Shown: positions 38,175-53,935, counted from the first letter of the stretch. The stretch is DNA of 64,000 nt from Labia minor (GCA_963082975.1 OY720350.1:3061001-3125000); one strand, 5' to 3'. The notes: generated from the sequence alone by a model not told the origin. Numbers and translations are program-made.

Positions 38175-39139
38175 CCTTTCATAATTTTTAAGGGAAAATT
38201 AAAAAATGAAATTTTTAAAAATAAATAATAAATTCGTTCATTTTACATCATAAAAATATTAAAAAAATATATTATTGATATTTCTGATGAATAATTATTT
38301 TTTATGCCTAAAACCTAGGGTCATCCTACGATGACCTTTCATAATTTTTAAGGGAAAATTACAAAATGAAATTTTTAAAAAAAAATAATAAATTCGTTCA
38401 TTTTACATCATAAAAATATTAAAAAAATATATTATTGATATTTCTGATGAATAATTATTTTTTTATGTCGAAAACCTAGGGTCATCCTACGATGACCTTT
38501 CATAATTTTTAAGGGAAAATTAAAAAATGAAATTTTTAAAAATAAATAATAAATTCGTTCATTTTACATCATAAAAATATTAAAAAAATATATTATTGAT
38601 ATTTCTGTGGAATAATTATTTTTTTATGTCGAAAACCTAGGGTCATCCTACGATGACCTTTCATATTTTTTACGGGAAAATTAAAAAATGAAATTTTTAA
38701 AAATAAAGAATAAATTCGTTCATTTTACATCATAAAAATATTAAAAAAATATATTATAGATATTTCTGATGAATAATTATTTTTTTATGCCTAAAACATA
38801 GGGTCATCCTAAGATGAAATTTCGTAATTTTTAAGGGAAAATTACAAAATGAAATTTTTAAAAAAAAATAATAAATTCGTTCATTTTACATCATAAAAAT
38901 ATTAAAAAAATATATTATTGATATTTCTGATGAATAATTATTTTTTTATGTCGAAAACCTAGGGTCATCCTACGATGACCTTTCATAATTTTTAAGGGAA
39001 AATTAAAAAATGAAATTTTTAAAAAAAAATAATAAATTCGATCATTTTACATCATAAAAATATTAACAAAATATATTATTGATATTTCTGATGAATAATT
39101 ATTTTTTTATGTCGAAAACCTAGGGTCATCCTACGATGA

Positions 39140-39300
39140 CCTTTCATATTTTTTACGGGAAAATTAAAAAATCAAATTTTTAAAAATAAAGAATAAATTC
39201 GTTCATTTTACATCATAAAAATATTAAAAAAATATATTATAGATATTACTGATGAATAATTATTTTTTTATGCCTAAATCCTAGGGTCATCCTACGATGA
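39140..39300 (+). repeat. Satellite monomer with mixed subtype markers
   Basis: Carries ATTACTGATG and CCTAAATCC, which otherwise accompany ACATGATAA, but has ACATCATAA. Either a crossover between 39211 and 39247 or a single-base reversion explains it. Confidence 0.5.
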
Positions 39301-39942
39301 CCTTTCATAATTTTTAAGGGAAAATTAAAAAATGAAATTTTTAAAAATAAATAATAAATTCGTTCATTTTACATCATAAAAATATTAAAAAAATATATTA
39401 TTGATATTTCTGATGAATAATTATTTTTTATGCCTAAAACCTAGGGTCATCCTACGATGACCTTTCATAATTTTTAAGGGAAAATTACAAAATGAAATTT
39501 TTAAAAAAAAATAATAAATTCGTTCATTTTACATCATAAAAATATTAAAAAAATATATTATTGATATTTCTGATGAATAATTATTTTTTTATGTCGAAAA
39601 CCTAGGGTCATCCTACGATGACCTTTCATAATTTTTAAGGGAAAATTAAAAAATGAAATTTTTAAAAATAAATAATAAATTCGTTCATTTTACATCATAA
39701 AAATATTAAAAAAATATATTATTGATATTTCTGTGGAATAATTATTTTTTTATGTCGAAAACCTAGGGTCATCCTACGATGACCTTTCATATTTTTTACG
39801 GGAAAATTAAAAAATGAAATTTTTAAAAATAAATAATAATTTCGTTCATTTTACATCATAAAAATATTAAAAAAATATATTATTGATATTTCTGATGAAT
39901 AATTATTTTTTATGCCTAAAACCTAGGGTCATCCTACGATGA

Positions 39943-42210
39943 CCTTTCATAATTTTTAAGGGAAAATTAAAAAATGAAATTTTTAAAAAAAAATAATAAA
40001 TTCGTTCATTTTACATCATAAAAATATTAAAAAAATATATTATTGATATTTCTGATGAATAATTATTTTTTTATGTCGAAAACCTAGGGTCATCCTACGA
40101 TGACCTTTCATAATTTTTAAGGGAAAATTAAAAAATGAAATTTTTAAAAATAAATAATAAATTCGTTCATTTTACATCATAAAAATATTAAAAAAATATA
40201 TTATTGATATTTCTGATGAATAATTATTTTTTTATGTCGAAAACCTAGGGTCATCCTACGATGACCTTTCATAATTTTTAAGGGAAAATTAAAAAATGAA
40301 ATTTTTAAAAATAAATAATAAATTCGTTCATTTTACATCATAAAAATATTAAAAAAATATATTATTGATATTTCTGATGAATAATTATTTTTTTATCCCT
40401 AAAACCTAGGGTCATCCTACGATGACCTTTCATAATTTTTACGGGAAAATTAAAAAATGAAATTTTTAAAAATAAATAATAAATTCGTTCATTTTACATC
40501 ATAAAAATATTAAAAAAATATATTATTGATATTTCTGATGAATAATTATTTTTTTATGTCGAAAACCTAGGGTCATCCTACGATGACCTTTCATAATTTT
40601 TAAGGGAAAATTAAAAAATGAAATTTTTAAAAATAAATAATAAATTCGTTCATTTTACATCATAAAAATATTAAAAAAATATATTATTGATATTTCTGAT
40701 GAATAATTATTTTTTTATGTCGAAAACCTAGGGTCATCCTACGATGACCTTTCATAATTTTTAAGGGAAAATTAAAAAATGAAATTTTTAAAAATAAATA
40801 ATAAATTCGTTCATTTTACATCATAAAAATATTAAAAAAATATATTATTGATATTTCTGATGAATAATTATTTTTTTATCCCTAAAACCTAGGGTCATCC
40901 TACGATGACCTTTCATAATTTTTACGGGAAAATTAAAAAATGAAATTTTTAAAAATAAATAATAAATTCGTTCATTTTACATCATAAAAATATTAAAAAA
41001 ATATATTATTGATATTTCTGATGAATAATTATTTTTTTATGTCGAAAACCTAGGGTCATCCTACGATGACCTTTCATAATTTTTAAGGGAAAATTAAAAA
41101 ATGAAATTTTTAAAAATAAATAATAAATTCGTTCATTTTACATCATAAAAATATTAAAAAAATATATTATTGATATTTCTGATGAATAATTATTTTTTTA
41201 TCCCTAAAACCTAGGGTCATCCTACGATGACCTTTCATAATTTTTACGGGAAAATTAAAAAATGAAATTTTTAAAAATAAATAATAAATTCGTTCATTTT
41301 ACATCATAAAAATATTAAAAAAATATATTATTGATATTTCTGATGAATAATTATTTTTTTATGTCGAAAACCTAGGGTCATCCTACGATGACCTTTCATA
41401 ATTTTTAAGGGAAAATTAAAAAATGAAATTTTTAAAAATAAATAATAAATTCGTTCATTTTACATCATAAAAATATTAAAAAAATATATTATTGATATTT
41501 CTGATGAATAATTATTTTTTTATCCCTAAAACCTAGGGTCATCCTACGATGACCTTTCATAATTTTTACGGGAAAATTAAAAAATGAAATTTTTAAAAAT
41601 AAATAATAAATTCGTTCATTTTACATCATAAAAATATTAAAAAAATATATTATTGATATTTCTGATGAATAATTATTTTTTTATGTCGAAAACCTAGGGT
41701 CATCCTACGATGACCTTTCATATTTTTTACGGGAAAATTAAAAAATCAAATTTTTAAAAATAAAGAATAAATTCGTTCATTTTACATGATAAAAATATTA
41801 AAAAAATATATTATAGATATTACTGATGAATAATTATTTTTTTATGCCTAAATCCTAGGGTCATCCTACGATGACCTTTCATAATTTTTAAGGGAAAATT
41901 AAAAAATGAAATTTTTAAAAATAAATAATAAATTCGTTCATTTTACATCATAAAAATATTAAAAAAATATATTATTGATATTTCTGATGAATAATTATTT
42001 TTTATGCCTAAAACCTAGGGTCATCCTACGATGACCTTTCATAATTTTTAAGGGAAAATTACAAAATGAAATTTTTAAAAAAAAATAATAAATTCGTTCA
42101 TTTTACATCATAAAAATATTAAAAAAATATATTATTGATATTTCTGATGAATAATTATTTTTTTATGTCGAAAACCTAGGGTCATCCTACGATGACCTTT
42201 CATAATTTTT
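39943..42210 (+). repeat. Higher-order segment duplicated at +5469 bp (copy 2)
   Basis: Second copy of 34474-36741, including the triplicated dimer (40748-41713) and ACATGATAA at 41784. Confidence 0.7.
40748..41713 (+). repeat. 322-bp dimer amplified three times (second locus)
   Basis: Same triplicated dimer as at 35279-36244, displaced by 5469 bp and followed by the same CATATTTTTTACGGG/ACATGATAA monomer at 41714. The triplication therefore predates the 5469-bp duplication. Confidence 0.8.
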
Positions 42211-45200
42211 AAGGGAAAATTAAAAAATGAAATTTTTAAAAATAAATAATAAATTCGTTCATTTTACATCATAAAAATATTAAAAAAATATATTATTGAT
42301 ATTTCTGTGGAATAATTATTTTTTTATGTCGAAAACCTAGGGTCATCCTACGATGACCTTTCATATTTTTTACGGGAAAATTAAAAAATGAAATTTTTAA
42401 AAATAAAGAATAAATTCGTTCATTTTACATCATAAAAATATTAAAAAAATATATTATAGATATTTCTGATGAATAATTATTTTTTTATGCCTAAAACCTA
42501 GGGTCATCCTAAGATGAAATTTCGTAATTTTTAAGGGAAAATTAAAAAATCAAATTTTTAAAAATAAATAATAATTTCGTTCATTTTACATCATAAAAAT
42601 ATTAAAAAAATATATTATTGATATTTCTGATGAATAATTATTTTTTATGCCTAAAACCTAGGGTCATCCTACGATGACCTTTCATAATTTTTAAGGGAAA
42701 ATTAAAAAATGAAATTTTTAAAAATAAATAATAAATTCGTTCATTTTACATCATAAAAATATTAAAAAAATATATTATTGATATTTCTGATGAATAATTA
42801 TTTTTTTATCCCTAAAACCTAGGGTCATCCTACGATGACCTTTAATATTTTTTACGGGAAAATTAAAAAATGAAATTTTGTAAAATAAAGAATAAATTCG
42901 TTCATTTTACATCATAAAAATATTAAAAAAATATATTATAGATATTTCTGATTAATAATTATTTTTTTATGCCTAAAACCTAGGGTCATCCTACGATGAA
43001 CTTTCATAATTTTTAAGGGAAAATTAAAAAATGAAATTTTTAAAAATAAATAATAAATTCGTTCATTTTACATCATAAAAATATTAAAAAAATATATTAT
43101 TGATATTTCTGATGAATAATTATTTTTTTATCCCTAAAACCTAGGGTCATCCTACGATGACCTTTCATAATTTTTACGGGAAAATTAAAAAATGAAATTT
43201 TTAAAAATAAATAATAAATTCGTTCATTTTACATCATAAAAATATTAAAAAAATATATTATAGATATTTCTGAAGAATAATTATTTTTTTATGCCTAAAA
43301 CCTAGGGTCATCCTACGATGACCTTTCATAATTTTTAAGGGTAAATTAAAAAATGAAATTTTTAAAAATAAATAATAAATTCGTTCATTTTACATCATAA
43401 AAATATTTAAAAAATATATTATTGATATTTCTGTTGAATAATTATTTTTTTATGTCGAAAACCTAGGGTCATCCTACGATGACCTTTCATATTTTTTACG
43501 GGAAAATTAAAAAATCAAATTTTTAAAAATAAAGAATAAATTCGTTCATTTTACATCATAAAAATATTAAAAAAATATATTATAGATATTTCTGATGAAT
43601 AATTATTTTTTTATGCCTAAAACCTAGGGTCATCCTAAGATGAAATTTCGTAATTTTTAAGGGAAAATTAAAAAATCAAATTTTTAAAAATAAATAATAA
43701 TTTCGTTCATTTTACATCATAAAAATATTAAAAAAATATATTATTGATATTTCTGATGAATAATTATTTTTTATGCCTAAAACCTAGGGTCATTCTACGA
43801 TGACCTTTCATAATTTTTAAGGGAAAATTAAAAAATGAAATTTTTAAAAAAAAATAATAAATTCGTTCATTTTACATCATAAAAATAATAAAAAAATATA
43901 TTATTGATATTTCTGATGAATAATTATTTTTTTATGTCGAAAACCTAGGGTCATCCTACGATGACCTTTCATAATTTTTAAGGGAAAATTAAAAAATGAA
44001 ATTTTTAAAAATAAATAATAAATTCGTTCATTTTACATCATAAAAATATTAAAAAAAATATATTATTGATATTTCTGATGTATAATTATTTTTTTATCCC
44101 TAAAACCTAGGGTCATCCTACGATGACCTTTAATATTTTTTACGGGAAAATTAAAAAATGAAATTTTCAAAAATAAAGAATAAATTCGTTCATTTTACAT
44201 CATAAAAATATTAAAAAAATATATTATAGATATTTCTGATGAATAATTATTTTTTTATGCCTAAAACCTAGGGTCATCCTACGATGACCTTTCATAATTT
44301 TTAAGGGAAAATTAAAAAATGAAATTTTTAAAAATAAATAATAAATTCGTTCATTTTACATCATAAAAATTTTAAAAAAATATATTATTGATATTTCTGA
44401 TGAATAATTATTTTTTTATGTCGAAAACCTAGGGTCATCCTAGGATGACCTTTCATAATTTTTACGGGAAAATTAAAAAATGAAATTTTTAAAAATAAAT
44501 AATAAATTCGTTCATTTTACATCATAAAAATATTAAAAAAATATATTATAGATATTTCTGAAGAATAATTATTTTTTTATGCCTAAAACCTAGGGTCATC
44601 CTACGATGACCTTTCATAATTTTTAAGGGAAAATTAAAAAATGAAATTTTTAAAAATAAATAATAAATTCGTTCATTTTACATCATAAAAATATTAAAAA
44701 AATATATTATTGATATTTCTGTTGAATAATTATTTTTTTATGTCGAAAACCTAGGGTCATCCTACGATGACCTTTCATATTTTTTACGGGAAAATTAAAA
44801 AATCAAATTTTTAAAAATAAAGAATAAATTCGTTCATTTTACATCATAAAAATATTAAAAAAATATATTATAGATATTTCTGATGAATAATTATTTTTTT
44901 ATGCCTAAAACCTAGGGTCATCCTACGATGACCTTTCATAATTTTTAAGGGAAAATTAAAAAATGAAAGTTTTAAAAAAAAATAATAAATTCGTTCATTT
45001 TACATCATAAAAATATTAAAAAAATATATTATTGATATTTCTGATGAATAATTATTTTTTTATGTCGAAAACCTAGGGTCATCCTACGATGACCTTTCAT
45101 AATTTTTAAGGGAAAATTAAAAAATGAAATTTTTAAAAGTAAATAATAAATTCGTTCATTTTACATCATAAAAATATTAAAAAAATTTATTATTGATATT

Positions 45201-47504
45201 TCTGATGAATAATTATTTTTTATGACTAAAACCTAGGGTCATCCTACGATGACATTTCATAATTTTTAAGGGAAAATTAAAAAATGAAATTTTTAAAAAT
45301 AAATAATAAATTCGTTCATTTTACATCATAAAAATATTAAAAAAATATATTATTGATATTTCTGATGAATAATTATTTTTTTATGTCGAAAACCTAGGGT
45401 CATCCTACGATGACCTTTCATAATTTTTAAGGGAAAATTAAAAAATGAAATTTTTAAAAATAAATAATAAATTCGTTCATTTTACATCATAAAAATATTA
45501 AAAAAATATATTATTGATATTTCTGTTGAATAATTATTTTTTTATGTCGAAAACCTAGGGTCATCCTACGATGACCTTTCATAATTTTTACGGGAAAATT
45601 AAAAAATGAAATTTTTAAAAATAAATAATAAATTCGTTCATTTTACATCATAAAAATATTAAAAAAATATATTATAGATATTTCTGAAGAATAATTATTT
45701 TTTTATGCCTAAAACCTAGGGTCATCCTACGATGACCTTTCATAATTTTTAAGGGAAAATTAAATAATGAAATTTTTAAAAATAAATAATAAATTCGTTC
45801 ATTTTACATCATAAAAATATTAAAAAAATATATTATTGATATTTCTGTTGAATAATTATTTTTTTATGTCGAAAACCTAGGGTCATCCTACGATGACCTT
45901 TCATATTTTTTACGGGAAAATTAAAAAATCAAATTTTTAAAAATAAAGAATAAATTCGTTCATTTTACATCATAAAAATATTAAAAAAATATATTATTGA
46001 TATTTCTGATGAATAATTATTTTTTATGCCTAAAACCTAGGGTCATCCTACGATGACCTTTCATAATTTTTAAGGGAAAATTAAAAAATGAAATTTTTAA
46101 TAAAAAATAATAAATTCGTTCATTTTACATCATAAAAATATTAAAAAAATATATTATTGATATTTCTGATGAATAATTATTTTTTTATGTCGAAAACCTA
46201 GGGTCATCCTACGATGACCTTTCATAATTTTTAAGGGAAAATTTAAAAATGAAATTTTTAAAAATAAATAATAAATTCGTTCATTTTACATCATAAAAAT
46301 ATTAAAAAAATATATTATTGATATTTCTGTGGAATAATTATTTTTATATGTCGAAAACCTAGGGTCATCCTACGATGACCTTTCATATTTTTTACGGGAA
46401 AATTAAAAAATCAAATTTTTAAAAATAAAGAATAAATTCGTTCATTTTACATCATAAAAATATTAAAAAAATATATTATAGATATTTCTGATGAATAATT
46501 ATTTTTTTATGCCTAAAACCTAGGGTCATCCTAAGATGAAATTTCGTAATTTTTAAGGGAAAATTAAAAAATCAAATTTTTAAAAATAAATAATAATTTC
46601 GTTCATTTTACATCATAAAAATATTAAAAAAATATATTATTGATATTTCTGATGAATAATTATTTTTTATGCCTAAAACCTAGGGTCATCCTACGATGAC
46701 CTTTCATAATTTTTAAGGGAAAATTAAAAAATGAAATTTTTAAAAAAAAATAATAAATTCGTTCATTTTACATCATAAAAATATTAAAAAAATATATTAT
46801 TGATATTTCTGATGAATAATTATTTTTTTCTGTCGAAAACCTAGGGTCATCCTACGATGACCTTTCATAATTTTTAAGGGAAAATTAAAAAATGAAATTT
46901 TTAAAAATAAATAATAAATTCGTTCATTTTACATCATAAAAATATTAAAAAAATATATTATTGATATTTCTGATGAATAATTATTTTTTTATCCCTAAAA
47001 CCTAGGGTCATCCTACGATGACCTTTAATATTTTTTACGGGAAAATTAAAAAATGAAATTTTCTAAAATAAAGAATAAATTCGTTCATTTTACATCATAA
47101 AAATATTAAAAAAATATATTATAGATATTTCTGATGAATAATTATTTTTTTATGCCTAAAACCTAGGGTCATCCTACGATGACCTTTCATAATTTTTAAG
47201 GGAAAATTAAAAAATGAAATTTTTAAAAATAAATAATAAATTCGTTCATTTTACATCATAAAAATTTTAAAAAAATATATTATTGATATTTCTGATGAAT
47301 AATTATTTTTTTATCCCTAAAACCTAGGGTCATTCTACGATGACCTTTCATAATTTTTACGGGAAAATTAAAAAATGAAATTTTTAAAAATAAATAATAA
47401 ATTCGTTCATTTTACATCATAAAAATATTAAAAAAATATATTATAGATATTTCTGAAGAATAATTATTTTTTTATGCCTAAAACCTAGGGTCATCCTACG
47501 ATGA

Positions 47505-50500
47505 CCTTTCATAATTTTTAAGGGAAAATTAAAAAATGAAATTTTTAAAAATAAATAATAAATTCGTTCATTTTACATCATAAAAATATTAAAAAAATAT
47601 ATTATTGATATTTCTGTTGAATAATTATTTTTTTATGTCGAAAACCTAGGGTCATCCTACGATGACCTTTCATATTTTTTAAGGGAAAATTAAAAAATCA
47701 AATTTTTAAAAATAAAGAATAAATTCGTTCATTTTACATCATAAAAATATTAAAAAAATATATTATAGATATTTCTGATGAATAATTATTTTTTTATGCC
47801 TAAAACCTAGGGTCATCCTACGATGACCTTTCATAATTTTTAAGGGAAAATTAAAAAATGAAATTTTTAAAAATAAATAATAAATTCGTTCATTTTACAT
47901 CATAAAAATATTAAAAAAATATATTATTGATATTTCTGATGAATAATTATTTTTTATGTCGAAAACATAGGGTCATCCTACGATGACCTTTCATAATTTT
48001 TAAGGGAAAATTAAAAAATGAAATTTTTAAAAATAAATAATAAATTCGTTCATTTTACATCATAAAAATATTAAAAAAATATATTATTGATATTTCTGAT
48101 GAATAATTATTTTTTTATGTCGAAAACCTAGGGTCATCCTACGATGACCTTTCATAATTTTTAAGGGAAAATTAAAAAATGAAATTTTTAAAAATAAATA
48201 ATAAATTCGTTCATTTTACATCATAAAAATATTAAAAAAATATATTATTGATATTTCTGATGAATAATTATTTTTTTATCCCTAAAACCTAGGGTCATCC
48301 TACGATGACCTTTCATAATTTTTACGGGAAAATTAAAAAATGAAATTTTTAAAAATAAATAATAAATTCGTTCATTTTACATCATAAAAATATTAAAAAA
48401 ATATATTATTGATATTTCTGATGAATAATTATTTTTTTATGTCGAAAACCTAGGGTCATCCTACGATGAACTTTCATATTTTTTACGGGAAAATTAAAAA
48501 ATCAAATTTTTAAAAATAAAGAATAAATTCGTTCATTTTACATGATAAAAATATTAAAAAAATATATTATAGATATTACTGATGAATAATTATTTTTTTA
48601 TGCCTAAATCCTAGGGTCATCCTACGATGACCTTTCATAATTTTTAAGGGAAAATTAAAAAATGAAATTTTTAAAAATAAATAATAAATTCGTTCATTTT
48701 ACATCATAAAAATATTAAAAAAATATATTATTGATATTTCTGATGAATAATTATTTTTTATGCCTAAAACCTAGGGTCATCCTACGATGACCTTTCATAA
48801 TTTTTAAGGGAAAATTAAAAAATGAAATTTTTAAAAAAAAATAATAAATTCGTTCATTTTACATCATAAAAATATTAAAAAAATATATTATTGATATTTC
48901 TGATGAATAATTATTTTTTTATGTCGAAAACCTAGGGTCATCCTACGATGACCTTTCATAATTTTTAAGGGAAAATTAAAAAATGAAATTTTTAAAAATA
49001 AATAATAAATTCGTTCATTTTACATCATAAAAATATTAAAAAAATATATTATTGATATTTCTGTGGAATAATTATTTTTTTATGTCGAAAACCTAGGGTC
49101 ATCCTACGATGACCTTTCATATTTTTTACGGGAAAATTAAAAAATGAAATTTTTAAAAATAAAGAATAAATTCGTTCATTTTACATCATAAAAATATTAA
49201 AAAAATATATTATAGATATTTCTGATGAATAATTATTTTTTTATGCCTAAAACCTAGGGTCATCCTAAGATGAAATTTCGTAATTTTTAAGGGAAAATTA
49301 AAAAATCAAATTTTTAAAAATAAATAATAATTTCGTTCATTTTACATCATAAAAATATTAAAAAAATATATTATTGATATTTCTGATGAATAATTATTTT
49401 TTATGCCTAAAACCTAGGGTCATCCTACGATGACCTTTCATAATTTTTAAGGGAAAATTAAAAAATGAAATTTTTAAAAATAAATAATAAATTCGTTCAT
49501 TTTACATCATAAAAATATTAAAAAAATATATTATTGATATTTCTGTTGAATAATTATTTTTTTATGTCGAAAACCTAGGGTCATCCTACGATGACCTTTC
49601 ATATTTTTTAAGGGAAAATTAAAAAATCAAATTTTTAAAAATAAAGAATAAATTCGTTCATTTTACATCATAAAAATATTAAAAAAATATATTATAGATA
49701 TTTCTGATGAATAATTATTTTTTTATGCCTAAAACCTAGGGTCATCCTACGATGACCTTTCATAATTTTTAAGGGAAAATTAAAAAATGAAATTTTTAAA
49801 AATAAATAATAAATTCGTTCATTTTACATCATAAAAATATTAAAAAAATATATTATTGATATTTCTGATGAATAATTATTTTTTATGTCGAAAACATAGG
49901 GTCATCCTACGATGACCTTTCATAATTTTTAAGGGAAAATTAAAAAATGAAATTTTTAAAAATAAATAATAAATTCGTTCATTTTACATCATAAAAATAT
50001 TAAAAAAATATATTATTGATATTTCTGATGAATAATTATTTTTTTATGTCGAAAACCTAGGGTCATCCTACGATGACCTTTCATAATTTTTAAGGGAAAA
50101 TTAAAAAATGAAATTTTTAAAAATAAATAATAAATTCGTTCATTTTACATCATAAAAATATTAAAAAAATATATTATTGATATTTCTGATGAATAATTAT
50201 TTTTTTATCCCTAAAACCTAGGGTCATCCTACGATGACCTTTCATAATTTTTACGGGAAAATTAAAAAATGAAATTTTTAAAAATAAATAATAAATTCGT
50301 TCATTTTACATCATAAAAATATTAAAAAAATATATTATTGATATTTCTGATGAATAATTATTTTTTTATGTCGAAAACCTAGGGTCATCCTACGATGAAC
50401 TTTCATATTTTTTACGGGAAAATTAAAAAATCAAATTTTTAAAAATAAAGAATAAATTCGTTCATTTTACATGATAAAAATATTAAAAAAATATATTATA

Positions 50501-51362
50501 GATATTACTGATGAATAATTATTTTTTTATGCCTAAATCCTAGGGTCATCCTACGATGACCTTTCATAATTTTTAAGGGAAAATTAAAAAATGAAATTTT
50601 TAAAAATAAATAATAAATTCGTTCATTTTACATCATAAAAATATTAAAAAAATATATTATTGATATTTCTGATGAATAATTATTTTTTATGCCTAAAACC
50701 TAGGGTCATCCTACGATGACCTTTCATAATTTTTAAGGGAAAATTAAAAAATGAAATTTTTAAAAAAAAATAATAAATTCGTTCATTTTACATCATAAAA
50801 ATATTAAAAAAATATATTATTGATATTTCTGATGAATAATTATTTTTTTATGTCGAAAACCTAGGGTCATCCTACGATGACCTTTCATAATTTTTAAGGG
50901 AAAATTAAAAAATGAAATTTTTAAAAATAAATAATAAATTCGTTCATTTTACATCATAAAAATATTAAAAAAATATATTATTGATATTTCTGTGGAATAA
51001 TTATTTTTTTATGTCGAAAACCTAGGGTCATCCTACGATGACCTTTCATATTTTTTACGGGAAAATTAAAAAATGAAATTTTTAAAAATAAAGAATAATT
51101 TCGTTCATTTTACATCATAAAAATATTAAAAAAATATATTATAGATATTTCTGATGAATAATTATTTTTTTATGCCTAAAACCTAGGGTCATCCTAAGAT
51201 GAAATTTCGTAATTTTTAAGGGAAAATTAAAAAATCAAATTTTTAAAAATAAATAATAATTTCGTTCATTTTACATCATAAAAATATTAAAAAAATATAT
51301 TATTGATATTTCTGATGAATAATTATTTTTTATGCCTAAAACCTAGGGTCATCCTACGATGA
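47505..51362 (+). repeat. Two tandem copies of a 1929-bp, 12-monomer higher-order repeat
   Basis: Copies are 47505-49433 and 49434-51362. CATATTTTTTAAGGG lies at 47671, 49600 and 51529, and ACATGATAA at 48540 and 50469, each 1929 bp apart. The GATGAACTTTCATATT variant recurs at the same spacing. The third occurrence of the first marker shows a partial third unit. Copy 2 has a private AAGAATAATTTCG change near 51100. Confidence 0.8.
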
Positions 51363-51684
51363 CCTTTCATAATTTTTAAGGGAAAATTAAAAAATGAAAT
51401 TTTTAAAAAAAAATAATAAATTCGATCATTTTACATCATAAAAATATTAAAAAAATATATTATTGATATTTCTGATGAATAATTATTTTTTTATGTCGAA
51501 AACCTAGGGTCATCCTACGATGACCTTTCATATTTTTTAAGGGAAAATTAAAAAATCAAATTTTTAAAAATAAAGAATAAATTCGTTCATTTTACATCAT
51601 AAAAATATTAAAAAAATATATTATAGATATTTCTGATGAATAATTATTTTTTTATGCCTAAAACCTAGGGTCATCCTACGATGA

Positions 51685-53291
51685 CCTTTCATAATTTTTA
51701 AGGGAAAATTAAAAAATGAAATTTTTAAAAATAAATAATAAATTCGTTCATTTTACATCATAAAAATATTAAAAAAATATATTATTGATATTTCTGATGA
51801 ATAATTATTTTTTTATCCCTAAAACCTAGGGTCATCCTACGATGACCTTTAATATTTTTTACGGGAAAATTAAAAAATGAAATTTTGTAAAATAAAGAAT
51901 AAATTCGTTCATTTTACATCATAAAAATATTAAAAAAATATATTATAGATATTTCTGATGAATAATTATTTTTTTATGCCTAAAACCTAGGGTCATCCTA
52001 CGATGACCTTTCATAATTTTTAAGGGAAAATTAAAAAATGAAATTTTTAAAAATAAATAATAAATTCGTTCATTTTACATCATAAAAATATTAAAAAAAT
52101 ATATTATTGATATTTCTGATGAATAATTATTTTTTTATCCCTAAAACCTAGGGTCATCCTACGATGACCTTTCATAATTTTTACGGGAAAATTAAAAAAT
52201 GAAATTTTTAAAAATAAATAATAAATTCGTTCATTTTACATCATAAAAATATTAAAAAAATATATTATAGATATTTCTGAAGAATAATTATTTTTTTATG
52301 CCTAAAACCTAGGGTCATCCTACGATGACCTTTCATAATTTTTAAGGGAAAATTAAAAAATGAAATTTTTAAAAATAAATAATAAATTCGTTCATTTTAC
52401 ATCATAAAAATATTAAAAAAATATATTATTGATATTTCTGTTGAATAATTATTTTTTTATGTCGAAAACCTAGGGTCATCCTACGATGACCTTTCATATT
52501 TTTTACGGGAAAATTAAAAAATCAAATTTTTAAAAATAAAGAATAAATTCGTTCATTTTACATCATAAAAATATTAAAAAAATATATTATAGATATTTCT
52601 GATGAATAATTATTTTTTTATGCCTAAAACCTAGGGTCATCCTACGATGACCTTTCATAATTTTTAAGGGAAAATTAAAAAATGAAATTTTTAAAAATAA
52701 ATAATAAATTCGTTCATTTTACATCATAAAAATATTAAAAAAATATATTATTGATATTTCTGATGAATAATTATTTTTTATGTCGAAAACATAGGGTCAT
52801 CCTACGATGACCTTTAATATTTTTTACGGGAAAATTAAAAAATCAAATTTTTAAAAATAAAGAATAAATTCGTTCATTTTACATCATAAAAATATTAAAA
52901 AAATATATTATAGATATTTCTGATGAATAATTATTTTTTTATGCCTAAAACCTAGGGTCATCCTACGATGACCTTTCATATTTTTTACGGGAAAATTTAA
53001 AAATCAAATTTTTAAAAATAAAGAATAAATTCGTTCATTTTACATCATAAAAATATTAAAAAAATATATTATTGATATTTCTGATGAATAATTATTTTTT
53101 ATGTCGAAAACATAGGGTCATCCTACGATGACCTTTCATAATTTTTAAGGGAAAATTAAAAAATGAAATTTTTAAAAATAAATAATAAATTCGTTCATTT
53201 TACATCATAAAAATATTAAAAAAATATATTATTGATATTTCTGTGGAATAATTATTTTTTTATGTCGAAAACCTAGGGTCATCCTACGATG
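51685..53291 (+). repeat. Higher-order segment duplicated at +2251 bp (copy 1)
   Basis: Matches 53936-55542. The TTTGTAAAATAAAG monomer starts at 51846/54097 and the CTTTAATATT/AATCAAAT monomer at 52811/55062, both 2251 bp apart (14 monomers). Confidence 0.7.
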
Positions 53292-53935
53292 ACCTTTCAT
53301 ATTTTTTAAGGGAAAATTAAAAAATGAAATTTTTAAAAATAAATAATAAATTCGTTCATTTTACATCATAAAAATATTAAAAAAATATATTATTGATATT
53401 TCTGTGGAATAATTATTTTTTTATGTCGAAAACCTAGGGTCATCCTACGATGACCTTTCATATTTTTTACGGGAAAATTAAAAAATGAAATTTTTAAAAA
53501 TAAAGAATAATTTCGTTCATTTTACATCATAAAAATATTAAAAAAATATATTATAGATATTTCTGATGAATAATTATTTTTTTATGCCTAAAACCTAGGG
53601 TCATCCTAAGATGAAATTTCGTAATTTTTAAGGGAAAATTAAAAAATCAAATTTTTAAAAATAAATAATAATTTCGTTCATTTTACATCATAAAAATATT
53701 AAAAAAATATATTATTGATATTTCTGATGAATAATTATTTTTTATGCCTAAAACCTAGGGTCATCCTACGATGACCTTTCATAATTTTTAAGGGAAAATT
53801 AAAAAATGAAATTTTTAAAAAAAAATAATAAATTCGATCATTTTACATCATAAAAATATTAAAAAAATATATTATTGATATTTCTGATGAATAATTATTT
53901 TTTTATGTCGAAAACCTAGGGTCATCCTACGATGA

